Below, one piece after another: positions 55,002 to 64,000 of a stretch of DNA of 64,000 nucleotides. Numbering within the stretch: the first letter of the stretch is position 1; every line of letters begins with the position of its first letter. The position numbers and the translations under genes are program-made. The DNA is taken from NCBI GenBank assembly GCA_963585895.1, contig OY757913.1, positions 99,907,638 to 99,971,637 on the forward strand. Reading direction: 5' to 3'. Under the pieces are notes generated by a model. The model ran no database searches, was not told the DNA's origin, and saw only the letters and a program-made list of their open reading frames with translations. Origin of the DNA: Sepioteuthis lessoniana (lineage: Eukaryota; Mollusca; Cephalopoda; Myopsida; Loliginidae).

Positions 55002-55285
55002 TTGGTAGTTTTCTGGCACGTCAAATCTTGTTGACTTATTAAGAGCTAAAACCAGTCTTATATAAGCAATGACTGGATTTCAGAGAACTAATGTTTGCCA
55101 CTTGTATATAATTATGGCTTCTACTAGTTTTTGATATAAATAATTTGCACATAGTCATACACGTTCAAGTATTCTTATCAAATACTAGTAATTTTTAAAC
55201 ATGTATTTGACCCACAGTTAAGAATTTTAACAGGCACCACTATTCTGGGCCGAAGTGAATTTAATATTACTAGCAATAAAAAGGG
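55002..55285 (-). repeat. L repeat, decayed
   Basis: TTTCTGGCACGTCAAATCTTG (tail), CACGTTCAAGTATTCTTATC (subrepeat) and GGCACCACTATTCTGGGCC (5' block). Confidence 0.6.
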
Positions 55286-55470
55286 ATGAAAACAATTCCA
55301 AGAGCTCGATTAACATTGTGTTTATATCACACGCACAGTGTTCTTTAAGTCCTGTCCTGCATCCAGTAGCAAGCCTCCAGTTTAGCAGTTCTGTCCAGTC
55401 ACTTGTTTTACAACCAGATTCTCTCTGACACAAAGCAGTCGAGCCTGTTAGTTCCATCTGAGACGACGTC

Positions 55471-55473
<3 letters not shown>

Positions 55474-55509
<36 letters not shown>
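55474..55509. repeat. (TA)n microsatellite
   Basis: About 36 bases of alternating A and T, followed by CACA. Confidence 0.95.
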
Positions 55510-55512
<3 letters not shown>

Positions 55513-55529
55513 CACACATACATATACAC

Positions 55530-56329
55530 TACAATGTTTTAAAATCTACAAATGTTATTTTTTTTCCGGAAAAAAATGTGTAAACGTTTTTTTTTTGGAT
55601 GATATAAACATCACCCTGAAGACTTAGAACCCCCACTCCCCAAATACTTGCAAGACAAAAAAAACTAGCAGAAGACGACAACAAAAATGAAACGTTTAAC
55701 AATGGCATATTATTCATGTATAAATTAATACATCCTTTGATGTCTCAATTTTTTTCTCATTTCCTAATTCATAGATTAATGAATTCTGACTTGTGATAAA
55801 AAGTGGAACAGTGTCAAATACTTTTGAAAAGTTCTAAAAATACATAGCACTAAGTATAGAAATATCAACCCGTGTGTCTATCTTGGTTGTTCTGTATCGA
55901 TCTCTCATAGTCGGTATTTAGCTATCTGTTCACATCAATCTATACCTAAAATCAATCTCACTCTTCATCGGTACATCAATAAGTCCACAGCCTTAGAACG
56001 AAAATAACATTTATTTTACACAACCAAATATCTTTGGGTGATATTACTATCACTTGATGCTACAACTTGTCTCACTTGTGGGGGCGAGGGAAGAGAGAAT
56101 TAAAAAACCCCAGCGTCTTTTATCGGGGTTCATAAAACACCGTGCCACCAATCTCACCTTACTGAGCCTGGTAATTTCAGCAACTTTTGGGTAATTGCTG
56201 TTATCAGTCCAGGGTGCTAGATAATAAACATTTTGTTTCTCCTGGCCTGCTGGATGAGATTCTGAACTTTATTGACTTTTTTTTTCTTCCAGCGACTTTT
56301 TTTAAAACCATTTTCACCCAGTAAAGACT
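55530..56329. other. Intergenic DNA
   Basis: No gene or repeat recognised. Confidence 0.5.
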
Positions 56330-56945
56330 ATCACAATTTTATGAAATTAAAAGTTTTAAATGGCATGCAAACCCGTCTAGAGTTAGCTTATGCAAAGAGG
56401 TTTGGCAATTGCATTAATTGTACGTTTATACTTTTGTATACTTTAACAGTTTTTTGGTGCACAATTATGGGATATCAAGTATTCATAATATTGATAATTT
56501 ACACACAATTACATGATTTAAAGTATTCTTATCTAACGTGATAATTATATCGTTTCAAGTAATTTCTATTTAATAATTTATTTGCCCACAATTATATCGT
56601 TTCAAGAAATTAATGGTAATAAATACTTAAACTATTATAACTTCAAGTCACTATAATACAAATATTCACAGTAATGATTTCAAGCATTCCTGTTTAATAT
56701 GAATATTCTTAAACCGATCTATTTGACCCATATACAGGAAGCTAGTAGCTACTACCACTCCAGGTCAGAGTAAACCTGGAAGTAATGGCAAAGAAGGGGT
56801 ACTCCATAGAGTATCTCTTCATTGATCTGATGAAAGTTAATACCATACTATTGATATCTATTTTAAACGGAGTTGGGGGCTTTACCCTTCTGCAGAGGAT
56901 TAAGTCAGCATATTTTAAGCTCTACCAAGAGAGCAAGAAAGGAGA
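56330..56945 (-). repeat. L repeat
   Basis: Tail-like end ATGGCATGCAAACCCGTC, subrepeats with ATATCGTTTCAAG, and the 5' block GACCCATATACAGGAAGC and GGAAGTAATGGCAAAGAAGG. Confidence 0.7.
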
Positions 56946-57154
56946 ACGAAGGAGAAGAAAATTAAATTATTGTCATACCTTAATTTAAATCACTACCTTG
57001 TCTGATGGGGTTGGGAATGCTGGAGTCAAAACTGATGAAAATCAAGAACCCTCCCCATTTGAATTGATTTAATTCCACTTAATTTCTGTCCATTTTTATA
57101 AGATGCTTACTTCAAAATGGATACTGTATTTACTACCACCCACCACCACAGACA

Positions 57155-57395
57155 GGTTGGTTTAGTTTCTTTATATAACGGCATATTAGCCTTTGTGGGT
57201 TATTTAATGCCAAAGCCAGCTTCGTAGAAGGACTATTGTAGTATTATTTCACCCGTTAGTGGGAGGATAAGATCGTTCTTACCTTTTTCAAGGGTATTAG
57301 TCCAAAAGTGAATGTAATAGGGTGACTGTTATTAGAACCTGTTTACTACAATGTAGCGGTTCCGCATGTTAACCATTAACAACAAGACGCCCCAT
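57155..57395 (-). mobile_element. Family A SINE
   Basis: Tail (GGCATATTAGCCTTTGTGGG), body (CAAAAGTGAATGTAATAGG) and decayed head (GTTAACCATTAACAACAAGACGCC). Confidence 0.78.
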
Positions 57396-57439
57396 CCCAC
57401 TGGTAGGATGTGACAAGCCTAATTTTTTTGTGAAGGTTA

Positions 57440-57655
57440 GAGGTTAGTTGGGTTTTATGGCATATCGAACCTTGTTGGTTATTTAAAGCCAAATCATCTT
57501 GATACATGATTTGCGAAAAAAAAAGTATGTAATGCTAAGAATTAGTTATAACAGTTATTTCTTTGCACACAGTAAAATAATATACATATGTTTGATTTTG
57601 TGGCATATTAAACCTTGAAGGTTATTTAATATATATATATTAAATAACCTTCGTA
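57440..57655 (-). repeat. Two L/A tails ending in a perfect palindrome
   Basis: Tail one at 57450-57495 and tail two at 57599-57630. The latter forms one half of a 36-base perfect palindrome (57617-57652) with GAAGGTTATTTAAT at its left and the complement at its right. Confidence 0.8.
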
Positions 57656-57747
57656 GATGAATTGAGGTCTCGGCAACCGTTGAACGGATGTATGTAAACA
57701 ATAGTAATTGTGATTCATAACCGTTTAAAATTTACTTCGCAGCTAAT

Positions 57748-57888
57748 ATCTCCTCGCGGCTGAATGGTTAGAAGCTTTGGCTTGGCATTTGAGTCAACCG
57801 GGTTTCGATCCCAGCTACGGGAAGATACTGTCTAGCCACACTGATAAGTTCTGATAGAACGAAACAGATCTGTCTGTGGATGACTATT

Positions 57889-57890
<2 letters not shown>
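57748..57890 (+). mobile_element. Another tRNA-derived SINE head
   Basis: GCGGCTGAATGGTTAGAAGC (A-box side) and CCGGGTTTCGATCCCAGC (B box) lie about 45 bases apart. A body with AACGAAACAGATCTGTCTG follows, then a TA tract. It is unlike families A to D and this is the only copy seen in the window. Confidence 0.6.

Positions 57891-57892
<2 letters not shown>

Positions 57893-57945
<53 letters not shown>
57893..57945. repeat. (TA)n microsatellite
   Basis: 53 bases, directly following the tRNA-derived element; possibly its tail. Confidence 0.95.
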
Positions 57946-57947
<2 letters not shown>

Positions 57948-57949
57948 AA

Positions 57950-58550
57950 TATGGTTTGTTAACATTGTTAAACAAGCCCGAGCTTATTGTTTTGCACACA
58001 GTTAAATGGTTTCAAGTATGACTATGTAACAGTAACAATTTAACATTAGTAATTTGCTTCCGCACATTTAAATTGATATACATGATACTTAAGAGATTCG
58101 TTTGTTGGTAATTTCATTTTTAAATGATTTAGAACTAAATCGATTCAATTATTGTAATCTAACACTTCAAATTCTATTCAATATTAATCATTTGTTTGCG
58201 CACAGTGAAGAGGTTGCAAGTATTGCTATTTAACATTACTCATTCGTTTGCACACAACGAAGCGGTTCCAAGAAATGATCAAACAGTTCTATTTCAAATA
58301 ATTTAGCATTAGTCATTCATTTGTATTCAGTTTAAACGTCTAACAATTCTATTTGACCCATTGATCGAACCCTTTCAGATGCTTCCACTCTGGGTCAGAG
58401 TAGACCAGCGAGCAATGGCAATGAAAAGGCACACTACATTCCCCAAAGCATCATCATTACTGGAGCCTCACCATCAGACGGTTTAGCGTCACAACCAGGA
58501 CACTCGTTCGCGGGTGAACACCCTTTTCTGTGGATTACAGCTGCTTTAAA
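57950..58550 (-). repeat. L repeat
   Basis: Subrepeats GCACACAGTTAAATGGTTTC and variants, and the 5' block GACCCATTGATCGAACCC, GAGCAATGGCAATGAAAAGG, CACCATCAGACGGTTTAGCG. Confidence 0.75.
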
Positions 58551-58559
58551 AATAGATTG

Positions 58560-58705
58560 TCTTCATTACTATTTTATCTATTGCAGGGTGAGGGAGAGAT
58601 GGATTCCAGCCTTTTCCAAAGACATTAGCACAAACACTCATCCAGGATTTTAACTGGTTACAGACTCCATGAAGATAATCATTGCACTAAGTGTACCTCC
58701 ATCTA
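58560..58705 (-). mobile_element. Family C SINE fragment
   Basis: TTCCAGCCTTTTCCAAAGAC, CATCCAGGATTTTAACTGGTT and AAGATAATCATTGCACTAAG match the 5' half in reverse. Confidence 0.55.
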
Positions 58706-58709
58706 ACCA

Positions 58710-59340
58710 GCATCCAAACTTGAAAATGATGATGGTCGGGAGTGATGAAAGTCAAAAGAAATACTTTTTGCTTTCTACATTGCTAGAATATATTGCCTGA
58801 TAGAGTATGAACACTTTGTAATGTTTCTGAAGTGAATAAGATTTATCACATACCAAAAACAGCAACCAAGTTAATATAACACTTATATACATGCATACAA
58901 AAAAAACCCCAAAACCAAAAGCAACAACCTTAATTCCTATCTACTGACTTGTCAAACTCTTATAGCATAAATCTTTACTCTCAGACTTCTCTGGCTGCTA
59001 AAGAGAGATTAGAATTCTCTGAAGTTTAACCTTTCTGACCCCGATTCCTGGTTTCCTGGGTAATGGGGAGTCAGGTAAGATAAGCAGTGCTACTTAAGGG
59101 CATCAATGGTTTTTGTCTGTCAAAAATTAAAGAAATAATCAAAAAGACCTCCAAAGTTGAGTACTTGCTTGTGCTAATGGCAAAAATCGGTGCTTTAATT
59201 AAATAGACTGCTAGTTATGTTAACCATTTTTAGACTAACCCTAACTCATGGAAACCCTCATTTTTAAATATAAATTGTATGTTATGTAAAACTTTTCAAA
59301 AAGAAAAACAAAAACAAATAAAAAACGAATTTTGGCAGTT
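58710..59340. other. Intergenic DNA
   Basis: No gene recognised. A short stem CTGACCCC...GGGGAGTCAG lies at 59036-59075. Confidence 0.5.
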
Positions 59341-59344
59341 GTGG

Positions 59345-59715
59345 TTTGTTGTGTTTTATGGTATATCAACCTTTGGAGGTTATTTAACGCCAAATCCATT
59401 TTTATACAAATAATCAGTTCTATTTCAAAGAATTCAGCATGAGTACACAGTTTAATTGTCAAAACATTCCTATAACAAGCTATTCAGTTTAGTCAAACAG
59501 TTCTATTTCAAACAATTCAGGTTAGTATCAGTATAGTTTTTGTCCACACAGTTAAATGTCAAAACTGTTCTATTTCAAACAATTCAGTTTAGCATAAGTA
59601 CGCAGATTAGTGGTATTTGACCCATAGATAGGACCCTATCAGGTGCTACCACTCCGGGTTGCATTCCCTAAAGCTCTAGAATTACTGGAACCTCACCGTC
59701 AGATTGTTTTGTGTC
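59345..59715 (-). repeat. L repeat, cut by a SINE
   Basis: Tail (ATGGTATATCAACCTTTGGAG), subrepeats, then the 5' block up to CACCGTCAGATTGTTTTGTG, where family B begins. Confidence 0.75.
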
Positions 59716-59977
59716 AATGGTATAGTGGGTAAAGTGTTCACCAATGATCCGCGAGACCGGGGTTCAATCCCGGGTCGATTCATACCAAAGACAAAAAAAA
59801 AAAGAAAGTAGGAAGAAAAAAAAAGAAAAAGGTACTTGATGCCTTCTTAAGACTCAGCAATATAAGGTGTTCATCAAGAGTAAGTAGAGCAATCCAGGGA
59901 AAGGAATAACGCCCTCCTTACCCCTCGGTGTCGTAGCTTTTGAAAGGGAACCTTCGGGTCACCCTCGACCTTGGTTG
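59716..59977 (+). mobile_element. Family B SINE inserted in L
   Basis: Head GGTATAGTGGGTAAAGTG and GGGGTTCAATCCCGGG, the best preserved B box of the family. An expanded A/G-rich stretch (59791-59831) interrupts the body. The end block is CACCCTCGACCTTGGTT. Confidence 0.85.
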
Positions 59978-59989
59978 GACAGTATTGTC

Positions 59990-60420
59990 TTAAGTATTCC
60001 AAATATATATAATTATATGGTTTCAAATAATTATTTCTAGCCAATAATAGTCATTTGTTTGCATACAGTCATGCTGTTTCAAGTAACCAAAAATCCTTAG
60101 AAAACAATTATAGCTTCAAGTAACAATTCTTAATACAAATAATTTACAGTTATACGGCGTCAAGTATTCCTATACAACACAAATAACTGTTAAACAGACT
60201 TATCTAACTCATAGAAGGGACCCAAACAGATACCACTTCAAGTCAGAGTGGGCCTTGGAGTAATGACAATGAAGGGGTACTCCATACAATTCAGAATTGG
60301 AGACTCACAACTGGTTGCAGTTAACGTCATATCCAGTACACTTTTTTGAGGTGGGGGGGGTGTCTAACCCTGCTGCAGGGGATACAATCAGCATATTCGA
60401 AAGTGGAAAGGATTGATAAG
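59990..60420 (-). repeat. L repeat
   Basis: Subrepeats with TTATATGGTTTCAAATA, and the 5' block CTCATAGAAGGGACCC, GGAGTAATGACAATGAAGG, GTCATATCCAGTACAC. The frame at 60305-60505 is not a gene. Confidence 0.72.
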
Positions 60421-60424
60421 CCTC

Positions 60425-60783
60425 AGAAATTTCTATATAACTGGTAATTTGCTGCGGGATAACTAGGAGAAGAGAAACAAGGCTTAGCAAAGGCAGAGTC
60501 TTCAACTGTTCGAATAGACACTTTATTTTACTATGTTTAATATATTTACTACCATTGTGTGTGCATGCATTGGGAAAATAAACAGATCGACAAATTAATT
60601 TCGATTCAGTATTTTAGGGCTTTATTATTATCCTAACACGTTTTGGAGGTCATGCTCCTTTTCAAGAGACAAAGTGCTTGTTTTTATTGCTGGTGCGATT
60701 CTTTTTAATTCATATTCATTCATTTTTTAAGCAGTATATACTCTGAGTAGGTACATGTTCGTATGCATGCATACCCGGCTGTC

Positions 60784-60839
<56 letters not shown>

Positions 60840-61079
60840 CATACACATACTCACACTTCAACTTTCCTCTGCCCACAACATTTACTGACTACAAAATTAA
60901 AAAAGAGCTTAAACCTATTTTTTCCATTTTGTATGAAATTTCAGAGTTTGAATAAAATTAATGAAAGACATATGAACCATGACAATAAGATTTTTAGTAA
61001 AATTAATTAAAATTAAAAATGAATAAGATTGATAAAAAAGATATGCGAATCCTATAAAGAATTTTAATGAAATGGTTGG
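60425..61079. other. Intergenic DNA with TA microsatellite
   Basis: No gene seen. It contains CTAACACGTTTTGGAGGTCA near 60634, a phrase that looks like a conserved repeat end of unknown class, and a (TA)n tract at 60791-60835. Confidence 0.5.
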
Positions 61080-61375
61080 TTGGTTTTATGGTATGCGAAA
61101 GCTTTGGTTATTTCATGTTGAATTTAATCTCTTCAAGAAATGATTTCAAGTAACTAATATTAATTTATAAACCAGCACAGCTTCAACGAGCAAACTCAGT
61201 AATATGGTTTCAAGTATCTAATATTAATAATTTGCGAGTAATTATATGGTTAAGAAAATATTCCTACTTGATAATTTGTACACACATGCTTGCAGTATCC
61301 CCACCTTATACTAATTGTTTTCAACCAGATCTATTTCAGTATTTGGGGGACACTAACAGATACCGCCACCTCTTC
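61080..61375 (-). repeat. L repeat, decayed
   Basis: GGTTGGTTTTATGGTATGCG (tail), TATGGTTTCAAGTATC (subrepeat) and ACTAACAGATACCGCCACC (5' block). A short piece in the other orientation (ATCTATGGGTCAAATAG) follows at 61430. Confidence 0.6.
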
Positions 61376-61496
61376 TAAGCATTACTCCAAGATCTACTCT
61401 AACTTGGAATGGAAGTATGTGAGGGTACGATCTATGGGTCAAATAGCATTCACATATTTCTCCCAAAAATTAAATTTTTTTATTTTTTTTTTACAT

Positions 61497-61625
61497 AGTT
61501 TGATATCTAATGGCACATCAGCCTTTGTGGGTTATTTAATGCCTAAGCTGCAGAAGAATAGTAGTGATATTTAACCTATAACTGGGTGTATAAAAGGGTC
61601 CATGCGTTTACTCAAATTACGTAAG
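61497..61625 (-). mobile_element. Family A SINE, truncated
   Basis: ATGGCACATCAGCCTTTGTG and GGTTATTTAATGCC (tail), then the body to about 61610. It faces the next copy. Confidence 0.7.
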
Positions 61626-61626
61626 G

Positions 61627-61862
61627 GGATGACCTCATGGTGTAATGGTTAAAGCGCTGGACTGCGGAATTGCAGTAAGCGAGTTCGAACTCAAGCCGCC
61701 CCACTTTGTTCACTTTCGGACAAATACTCTTGGGAAAGGTCTGAACCCCCTTATCCCCCCAGCTATGTGTTAAATAGTACCACTTCTGTCCTTGTAGAAG
61801 GATGGACTCGGCATTAAATAAAACGAGAAGGTTGATAGGCCATTAAAACAAACCAACCAAAT
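61627..61862 (+). mobile_element. Family A SINE, full length
   Basis: Head GTGTAATGGTTAAAGCGC and GAGTTCGAACTC, body TTGTTCACTTTCGGAC, and tail GGCATTAAATAAAACGAGAAG then GTTGATAGGCC. With the truncated copy before it, it forms an inverted pair. Confidence 0.85.
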
Positions 61863-61869
61863 GCAATGA

Positions 61870-63266
61870 AACCCGATAGGGAGTAATGTTATAATTAGCA
61901 TTTGAATAAATAGATAAAAAACATACATCTAAATATTTATCTTTGGTCTCATTTTCCTTCCGTGTCAGTCAATCAGTCCTTTTTCTCTCTTTTTAGAAAT
62001 TTAGACATGACATACAGAGAGAATTCTATTGTGCTTTGTCAAAAAGATCTCCCTGCTTTATGTTTGATCAGCATGTTACCCTTTAATTCAGCAAAACGAA
62101 AAGACACACAGACACACACGAAAAAAAAAAAAAGAGGCCAAGTATTGTTTAAAGATAGACTAGTACATTTAATCTTGAAAACTGCCAAATTTAGCGAATC
62201 CACAGAAGTAGTATTTGAAATAGAAGGAATGAAGTAAGTACCGAAGCAAAGCTTAAAATAGAAAGGAAAAAAGGAAATGGGTTTTGTCCAAGCCGGAGCA
62301 ACTGGGCAGCCATTTTCATAGACAATAGTCATTTTAACCCATTAACTGTGGTAGAAACAACTCAGTACTTTCAAACTCAGTCATTTGTAGTGAATAGAAA
62401 TTCATTTATTTATTTATAATTTGTACAGTAATATGGTTTCAAGTATTCTGATCTAATAGTAATAATTTGAAAGCACTTATGTTGTTGCCTTATTGTCATG
62501 TCAACCTTTGTTGGGTTATCTGATATATAACTGACTGAAACTGTCAGTCACAATTGAACCAGAAAGAAGAGACAAAAAAAAAAAATGAATAAACATCAGG
62601 GTTAAAAAAAACCCAACAAAAAAAAAAAAAAAACAAGCAGAAGAAATATTTATGAATGTAATCAGGTTATACTGACATGTTTGTTTGATTTAGTTTTGTT
62701 ATGGTTGGACTTGCCTGGACAGGCAGTATTTTGGTGAAAGAAAAATTAGCACTGTCCTTTTTGTGAAAGAGTGTAAAGGCTTCTTTTAGACAGTCTTCTC
62801 TCCTCTTCACTGGATATTCGCTTTTCGTTTCAGGAACCTTGGCTTGAAAAAAAAAAAAAAAATGGGTAGAGAGCCACGTGTTTGAAACATCATTTCCCGA
62901 CATTCCCTCTGGACAATGCCTTAGCACATAACTTCTCCCAGGTATATGTCGTATTCGCTGGGATGAGGGCGAATAAGCCCGAATGATCTACGAGTCAAAT
63001 TAAACTTTTCAAATAGAATTGAAAGTGCAAAAGTGGGTCTCCATAATTCCTGATTCAGCTTGAGTCGGCACATCTGCGCACTTCGCGAACTGGGCAGAAA
63101 AAAAGGTGAGAAAGGGGGCGAGCTTCACGTGGCTGAAGTTTCGCATACGGAGCCAGCCAAGAGATTTGGCCCTTTCACGTATCTTCGTATTAAAAAAGAA
63201 GTACGAAAGAAGGGCTCGATGTAATAGATAAAATAAAGGCATTTAGATCAAAGGATAGGAAACGAA
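61870..63266. other. Intergenic, CpG-containing towards 63.2 kb
   Basis: No gene supported. Scattered L-like pieces are at 62400-62520. From about 62880 to 63200 the DNA contains more CpG (for example GTCGTATTCGCTGGGATG and GGGGCGAGCTTCACGTGG) and no recognised repeat. A CA tract is at 63267-63285. Confidence 0.4.
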
Positions 63267-63482
63267 CACACACACACACACACACAAAAAAAAGATAAAA
63301 AAGACACGCAATAAATTTCCAATACCTCCTCTACGAGTATCCGAATCAGGTTCCTTACACTCAATCGTACCGGTGAGTTATGAAGATAACCTTTAAGTCG
63401 CCATTATATAGCTCATTTCACCACAGATCAAAGCATAGTTCCAGGGGGTCTCGCAAGACTAATAGATGTTATACATTTTTTT

Positions 63483-64000
63483 ACAATCATCATTATGTCG
63501 CGCTGCTAGCATGGATCTCCTTCACCCTCTCTCGCCACCCATCTCTATCGTCCATCGCTCCCTGGAGGTCTTCCAGGTTACAACCAGTATCGGCACAGAG
63601 ATGTTGTATATAGGTTCTAGCTGGTCGTCCAACCTTTGTTCGTCCATGTGCAGGGTTCCACTGGAGTACATCGCTTATGAATTCGTCCTTAGTTTTCCAG
63701 CAGTGTTCCGCATGTTTGGTGCGTCTAATTTGGATAGTTTTCGTGATGGGTGGTAGGTGGCCGTGCAGCTGCTGCTTTGTAGGGTGTTGCCTCCAGGACT
63801 TGTTCAATAGAGTTCGCAGCAATCTTGTGTAATTGCCGTCAAGCTTTTTCTCCATACGTTTAGTTAGTGTCCATATAGCAGTATAGACATGACCACTGCT
63901 TAGAAAAAAAACCAAACTGCGTTTTATTTCATCGGTCAGGTCTGACTTCCATATGATCGATAGCCTATCGATAGCTGTCCATGACTTTACTAGTCGCGTA
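63483..64000 (-). pseudogene. LINE reverse-transcriptase C-terminal region (runs off the window)
   Basis: The cleanest copy of the window's LINE tail: a 140-residue open frame at 63493-63915. It reads WTLTKRMEKKLDGNYTRLLR, LNKSWRQHPTKQQLHGHLPP, ITKTIQIRRTKHAEHCW and KTKDEFISDVLQW. It continues GRTKVGRPARTYIQHLCADT and ends DDRDGWRERVKEIHASSAT plus stop. Upstream (63916-64000) the frame shifts but shows SWTAIDRLSIIWKSDLTDE. The 3' end after the stop is short, with an ATCATCATT (plus strand) microsatellite tail. The catalytic RT domain lies beyond the window edge. Confidence 0.9.

Noticed and set aside
56104-56140. AACCCC...GGGGTT stem resembling a bacterial terminator
   Set aside because: The DNA is eukaryotic and no gene ends there; the match is a short chance stem.
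60630-60700. AACACGTTTTGGAGGTCATGCTCC as a Penelope-like or hammerhead end
   Set aside because: It has no CTGATGA core and no clear match could be argued from the sequence alone.

Overview
The window is animal genomic DNA dominated by repeats: AT-rich, with long A runs, many TA/CA microsatellites, tRNA-derived SINEs carrying pol III-type boxes, non-LTR and LTR retrotransposon remnants and decayed Tc1/mariner transposons. No prokaryotic gene organisation is present. The repeat mix suggests a lophotrochozoan, most likely a mollusc and possibly a coleoid cephalopod; that placement is from recollection of such genomes, not proven by the sequence. I see no intact host protein-coding gene. Nearly every long reading frame falls in a repeat, a microsatellite or a broken transposon. 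A 200-base run of N (49420-49619) is an assembly gap.

Labels used here. Family A: tRNA-like SINE of about 235 bp whose 3' end is a hairpin-forming tail (GGCATTAAATAACC ... GGTTGATATGCC). Family B: tRNA-like SINE of about 240 bp. Family C: tRNA-like SINE of about 275 bp; two copies have perfect 17 and 19 bp target duplications. Family D: short tRNA-like fragments. L: a longer dispersed repeat (300-700 bp) with internal subrepeats of about 50-75 bp, ending in the same tail as family A. F: a foldback element with a tRNA-Ala-like core between inverted arms, each arm carrying a hammerhead-ribozyme-like motif.

Layout. 0-5.7 kb: B and A copies, a LINE tail and a mariner pseudogene. 5.7-29 kb: interspersed L, A, B, C, D, both F elements (15.8-16.2 and 19.05-19.54 kb), a TTAA-flanked MITE and a MITE between CA repeats. 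29-35.9 kb: almost free of SINEs, with a CpG-containing stretch (33.7-35.3 kb) and a good minus-strand splice donor; this is the only place where a host gene end looks plausible. 35.9-38.8 kb: a long degenerate LINE (endonuclease end plus reverse transcriptase) split by a 798 bp insertion with a 6 bp target duplication. 38.8-47.6 kb: L, A and C copies, plus a second LINE split by a 389 bp solo LTR with a 4 bp duplication. 47.6-50.5 kb: a second mariner fragment and a deleted Tc1/mariner-superfamily element. 50.7-51.6 kb: a GC-richer partly duplicated block. 51.6-64 kb: more L, A, B and C copies, ending in a LINE tail that runs off the window.

The most interesting object is the F family: four hammerhead-like motifs with compensatory stem changes, all carrying the same substitution at the catalytic G12 position. 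Next is the shared 3' tail of families A and L, which looks like the recognition tail of one LINE reverse transcriptase.
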